Position numbers and translations under genes: made by a program | Part shown: positions 59,628 to 64,000 of the stretch, one piece after another | How positions within the stretch are numbered: position 1 is the stretch's first letter | Layout: every line of letters starts with the position of its first letter | Notes under the pieces: model-generated | Database searches by the model: none | What the model was told of the DNA's origin: nothing | Seen by the model: the letters and a program-made list of their open reading frames with translations, nothing else | DNA from: Psoroptes ovis | Lineage: Eukaryota; Arthropoda; Arachnida; Sarcoptiformes; Psoroptidae | Length of the DNA: 64,000 bases | Direction: 5' to 3' | Assembly: GCA_002943765.1 (NCBI GenBank) | Contig: PQWQ01000005.1 | Location: 434,001-498,000 of the forward strand

Positions 59628-60670
59628 CCTTTGATTAATTAATCAATAATTAATTAATTTATTTGTTATTTTGTTGCTGAAAATTTTGATTTGAAATTGT
59701 TTTATTTATTAAAAATAATGCTCACAGATGGCCAATGATTCAGTGTTTTTGAATTGATTTTAAATCATTTCAAACCAAAAACCTTCGGAATTTTCAAAAA
59801 AAATTCAAATTCCATGCAAATTCAATGCCACGATTGTAGCCCAGAGACGACGATAATACTTTGATAATCAAAACTTTTAAATAGTTTCAATGATCAAATC
59901 ACCATAAACAAACATTGAACAAAAGGGTTTTCAAATCAATTCAAATCAATCGAACTCGAAATTAACACTTGTACTTGAGTCAATTAATGAGAAATGTTTT
60001 CCATGTTTAATTAACTTCGATTTGAATTTGTTTCCACAACATTCAAAATGTTTTAAATATCAAACAGTTTTCCTTATCGCTGTTCACCAAAACTCAAAGA
60101 AAATTATTTCCGATCATTTCGAATGAATCAGATATTCGGCCAAACTTGTAAATTGGTCAATCATTGGCCATAATACTTTGTAGAGATCGAGAAATCATTT
60201 GATATCCTCAGAGCAAATGAACAAAACTTTAGGAAAAACTTTTTCGAAAAATGAATTTAAAAAAAAAAAAAAAAATTCAAAGAAAATTTATTATTTATTC
60301 ATCCTTAATACTTTTCAATCAATCCTACACTAAATAATACTGAGATTTTCGACAATTTTTCAATATTGAAATTTTTGAAATTGAAAATTTTTCCAAAAAA
60401 TTCACTCATATTTAGACGATGGTAAATGTATTGAAATATTTTGAAAGTTCATTGAAAGTGCATTGAAAAATGTACCCAAAACCTAAAAGAAAAAACCATT
60501 AACCAAAAATAGATGAATAAATAAATAAAAGAGACAAATGAGGATGATGTCGATGATGATGATGTGTATAAATTGATTTGAAGAACTTGATTCATTCAAT
60601 GAATAAGTAAAAATTCACATTGATTGATTGAAATGTAAAATTGAAATGTATTGACAAATAATAATAATAA

Positions 60671-60754
60671 TATCAACTTGTCCGGAAAGTTTTGCCGGTT
60701 ATATCGAAGAAAATCATTGAAAAATCGATAAGAACTTTTCGGACAACCTAAATA
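60671..60754. mobile_element. Miniature inverted-repeat element, mariner/Tc1-like, copy C
   Basis: Begins TATCAACTTGTCCGGAAAG and ends GAACTTTTCGGACAACCTAAATA, ~84 bp. The interior (GGTTATATCGAAG...CATTGAAAAATCGATAAG) differs from copies B, D and F, resembling a different sub-type. Copy D begins only ~82 bp downstream. Confidence 0.75.
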
Positions 60755-60835
60755 CATTGAAATAATGTTGAAAATATCGAAATAATTTTCCTTTGCATAA
60801 ACTACACATTGAAAATGCATTTTCAATGTATTTTG

Positions 60836-60926
60836 TATTAGAGGTTGTCCGAAAAGTTTTGGCCAATTTTCAATGAGCAACTCTATTGTGATTAGGCGCG
60901 ATGAACTTTTCGGACAACCTCTAATA
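60836..60926. mobile_element. Miniature inverted-repeat element, mariner/Tc1-like, copy D
   Basis: ~91 bp with perfect outer arms: left TATTAGAGGTTGTCCGAAAA and right ...CTTTTCGGACAACCTCTAATA. Inner arms diverge (AGTTTTGGCC versus GCGCGATGAACTT). The best preserved copy in the window, so probably the most recent. TA duplicates flank it. Confidence 0.85.
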
Positions 60927-61771
60927 TTTTCAATTTTTCAAAATTTTTGAAAAATAAAATTTTATTTCATTTCATTTTCTTTGGAAAAAAAAAACTTTTA
61001 TTATTATTATCAATAATAAGTACGAACGACATAGTTTTTCAGATTTATTTTTGTACCGAAATTTTCAACTGAAATTTCAGTGGAAAATTCTGTCGAATTC
61101 AATGGAAAATTCAAATGAATTCATTTGAATTCATTAAATGAACGAAATGTAAGTAATTTGAAATAATAATTTTCATTTCCATTTGTCATTTTAAAATTGA
61201 ACAAATTTCAATATTTTCAAATTCTGTTAAATATTGAATATTGAATATTTTACCCATGTTTTCGCTCTAAGTGTTTATGTTTCTCGAGAATATGTTTTTC
61301 AGTGTATTATTTGTTTCTGTATTCGGGAACATTATTCTTTTAAATATTTTAAAAATTGTTTAAAAATAGAAAAATTAAAAGAATTTCAATTTTTGCTTTG
61401 AAAATGCTCTGAACGTGATTTTTCGTCATGAATTTTTTGCTTCAATCTTGCTTATCCCGGCACTCACACGGGCATGTATCAGTGTATTTCTATGAGAATT
61501 GAATTTTACTTGACAGCTTTGATGGCAGTTTTTGGAAAATTATGCCGACCATTAGTTGGCTGAATTTTATTTCATTTTATTTTTTTTATTTTAAAATTTT
61601 TTGAAAATGTTTATTTATTTATTTATTCATTTATTCGGTGACAAATTTTTACGATTTGAACAAAAAAAAAAAAAACATTTGTTATTCAATGATTTTGAAT
61701 GTTTTATGTTCAAATAATCGTTGAATTTACGATGAAATAAACAAAAAATCGTAAAAATTGAATATTTAAAA

Positions 61772-61857
61772 TATTAGTTTGTACGAAAAGTTCATTCCGC
61801 TTAATCAATCAAAGTTGTTCATGAAAATCGGCCAAAACTTTCCGGACGACTGGGATA
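61772..61857. mobile_element. Miniature inverted-repeat element, mariner/Tc1-like, copy E (inverted, decayed)
   Basis: TATTAGTTTGTACGAAAAGT...GCTTAATCAATC...GAAAATCGGCCAAAACTTTCCGGACGACTGGG. It is in the opposite orientation to copies B and D, with several mismatches in both arms, and so older. Confidence 0.7.
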
Positions 61858-62973
61858 AAATAAAAACTTGTTCAACAAATGGTAATTTTGTTTCAATTTT
61901 GAAATATCCTTGCCAAGCGAATTGAGTGGAATTTGTATAACCTTTGACCATAGTGCCTATGACCTCAAATAGTTTCAGCTAATCGCCAAAGTTGATCTGC
62001 AGTTTGCACGAAAATTTTCCGTGCTGGATTTCTACCGAATTCACCGTGCCAATCATATCTCGATTTGTTTTGGAATCTTCCCATAACAAGTAGTGTTATC
62101 AGCATGAAATTCCATTAAGTAAATTATTTTGAAATTCCTTCGCGAAAAATTCAGTGCGTTTCATGTCAAATTTTCGTGCCAAATATGTTTTACAATGATT
62201 CAATGATATGATAAACTAATCATTTGAATGATTCAACTGAATTATCTGATGAGAATTTTTGAATTTTAACTGATTCAGTTTAATACTGATCGTATATTGA
62301 GCTTCAATATCGAATTCAAATCCAGTTTCGAATCGATTCAAGATTTATTTTTGAATTTGAAAATCATTTATTTCAAGAGTTCATATAATTCTTCAACAAC
62401 TAATCCAATGGTAATCCAATGAATTTCAATCATTTTTGCCATTGATTTGTGATAATTTTGCATTGAATTTATTCGTAATTCGTTTTGGATAAAACCAATT
62501 TATTCATTCGAATGTGTTTCAAATTGTTTGTTTTATTATTATTATTATTACAAACATAAGTTTATTATTTCATAAGGTTGGAAATTACAAAAATTATCAT
62601 CATCATTATAATCATCCATTTACCATTTGTTGTTTGATTGTAGATATTGCCTCATTGTATGAGCATGATGTACTCTTCACATGGTTCATTAATCTCGTTT
62701 CGAATTTGTTATTTTTGTTTTTTGATACAATTTAAATCATTATGTGTGTGTTTCGAGTGCAATTTATTTGGCAAAGATTATAGTTTTTGAATGGTTCCGA
62801 GCTGTTAACGATTGATATCGTATTACAAATGATTGGCGAATCGATGATGATGATGATGATGATGATGATTGTTACCTCGATGTGTTTATCTATGGTACTG
62901 TTGTAAGATGCTCATTTGAATTCGGAATTCGGCAAAGATAATTTGCTTTTGTTACCCCTAAAGCTTCAATCAA

Positions 62974-64000
62974 TCAAATCGTTGCACCGATTCGATCTTC
63001 ACCACGAACCAATCTTGAACGTAAACGCCATAGGTCCTGCTCAAAAAAAAAGTTTTCCGAGAGTTTGTTCGTAATTTAAATGGATCAGATTCGATTTTCT
63101 TCGGTGAAAACGAAACTTACTTTGAATGTAATACGATCCTTATCACCGATAGAGTCTTGGCCCAAATAATTTCGTAAACGTTTATAGTAAACATCCATTA
63201 CTTCTTTGGCAATGTTTTCTTGCAATGTTCCAGTGATATCAATGAAATAACAATGTACAGATGATGCATAATGACATGATATTGCTTTACGATAACCGCT
63301 GGTACGATTTACACCTGAACCATGAATCAGCAATGGATGAAAAAATAGACAATCACCACGTTCCATTTCAATGTGTATACGTTGATCAAGAATTTGTTCA
63401 GTTTGTTTAATTCCATGATATAATTTATTGACACCACCCTTCGTCGAGATTATAGATTAAATTTATTAATGATTTATTGAAACATATTTATGATGATAAA
63501 TATTAGGTGGTTGTCCGAAAAGTTCATTCGGCTTAATCAATAATCAATAATAGAATTGTTCATGAAAATTGGCCAAAACTTTTCGGACAACCTCTAATAT
63601 GTGTAATAGCTTGTTTGACACTTACCTCCCATTCCGGGTAATCATGTTCTAAATATTCACCTCGATGTGTACCAGGTACAGCTGATAAGCAACCATTTTC
63701 TTTGGTTACTTTTTCCATCGCTGTCCAAGTGCCGACAATATAATCGGCCGGCCGTAGAGGGAAATAATGTAAATCTTGATGCAACGGATGACGTGATGAT
63801 TTCGTCCCTGTGTCTGGTGGTTTATTAATGAGCATTGAATGTATGGCCAGAATATTGGGACCACCAACAAATGCTTCAACATAATCAAGTATTAATGGAT
63901 GACAACAATAACCAAATAAGACATCATCAGCATATAGTTCTTGTATTTTATACAGTGTCCGCTCGGTTAATGTTTGTTTAGCTGTAGCCAATTCACGTTG
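62974..64000 (-). CDS. PHYH: Phytanoyl-CoA 2-hydroxylase (PHYH), 5' partial
   Basis: Three exons are visible: >64000..63626, 63438..63121 and 63036..62974 (introns 187 and 84 bp, GT-AG, phase 0). The frame is open to the window edge, so the N terminus and its peroxisomal signal are missing. Peroxisomal Fe(II)/2-oxoglutarate dioxygenase that hydroxylates phytanoyl-CoA in alpha-oxidation (known). Iron ligands seen: His and Asp of HPLHQDLHYF and the distal His of FFHPLLIHGSG. The Arg in NRTSGYRKAISCHYAS binds 2-oxoglutarate. Also INKPPDTGTKSSRH, NGCLSAVPGTHRG and HDYPEWEGGVNK, and the C-terminal DLWRLRSRLVRGE. The last exon is only 21 codons. A miniature transposable element sits in the 187-bp intron. 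Confidence 0.95.
63501..63599. mobile_element. Miniature inverted-repeat element, mariner/Tc1-like, copy F, inside a PHYH intron
   Basis: ~99 bp, TATTAGGTGGTTGTCCGAAAA...ACTTTTCGGACAACCTCTAATA, in the E orientation, with the interior GTTCATTCGGCTTAATCAAT. It occupies over half of the 187-bp PHYH intron (63439-63625), leaving splice sites intact. The neighbouring intron has no insert and is 84 bp, so the insertion explains the length. Confidence 0.85.

Larger units (their letters stand above)
59628..62973. other. Intergenic region with miniature transposable elements, no gene seen
   Basis: 3.3 kb of AT-rich DNA with long A/T tracts. It holds three members of the TTGTCCGAAAAG inverted-repeat family (60671-60754, 60836-60926, 61772-61857) and a GAT triplet tract at 62846-62868. 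No coding sequence is supported. Confidence 0.6.

Noticed and set aside
1..64000. tRNA or rRNA genes
   Set aside because: No sequence with A- and B-box spacing plus acceptor stem, and no rRNA-like block, was recognised by eye; a covariance-model scan would be needed to exclude them.

Overview
The window is eukaryotic nuclear DNA. It is AT-rich, follows the standard genetic code, and carries short GT-AG introns of roughly 55-190 bp. Exons encode long Asn, Ser, Asp, Gln and His runs. Protein similarity is consistently to metazoans (PRP16/DHX38, TYW2, SGF29, TFIIIC subunit 1, V-ATPase c, PHYH, ENGase, CD36-type receptors, an LHFPL tetraspan). The compact genes, tiny introns, low-complexity coding and a UDP-glycosyltransferase without membrane anchor best fit a small arthropod, most likely an acariform (astigmatid, dust- or itch-mite-like) mite. 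That placement is inference; no ribosomal or mitochondrial marker is present.

Layout. 0-7.2 kb: 5'-truncated PRP16/DHX38 (+), an LHFPL-type tetraspan (-), and a secreted Tyr-rich repeat protein (-). 7.2-12.1 kb: non-coding, with one transposon-derived miniature element and a perfect 20-bp palindrome. 12.1-17 kb: a secreted Gly/Tyr-rich protein (+) and a glutamate-receptor-like ligand-binding protein with no channel (-). 17-20 kb: no gene seen. 20-25.5 kb: a MUT-7/EXD3-like exonuclease (-), TYW2 (-) and a UDP-glycosyltransferase (+). 26.7-34.6 kb: a ~2,000-residue CCCH zinc-finger protein (+) converging on SGF29 (-). 34.8-37.2 kb: a 44-bp-unit minisatellite with higher-order structure. 37.7-46.5 kb: a WD40 protein (-), ENGase (+) and a CD36-family receptor (+). 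46.5-51 kb: non-coding, with a few hairpins. 51-59.6 kb: TFIIIC220/GTF3C1 (-), V-ATPase proteolipid c (-) and an alpha/beta hydrolase (+). 59.6-64 kb: a cluster of miniature inverted-repeat elements and a 5'-truncated phytanoyl-CoA dioxygenase (-), one of whose introns holds another copy.

Most genes are unrelated housekeeping functions (splicing, tRNA modification, chromatin, Pol III transcription, proton pumping, peroxisomal alpha-oxidation) and form no pathway. The most unusual is the gene at 15.7-17.0 kb. It encodes a kainate/AMPA-like S1-S2 glutamate-binding module in which M1, the pore loop, M2 and M3 are absent within one uninterrupted exon. It has a signal peptide and a C-terminal hydrophobic tail that looks like a GPI signal, so it resembles a natural, tethered version of the soluble 'S1S2' module. 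The core amino-acid-binding Arg and Glu are kept.

Exon joins were worked out by hand: each has GT-AG borders and keeps frame, but none is backed by transcript data. Family names rest on motif recognition and remembered homologues, not on searches.
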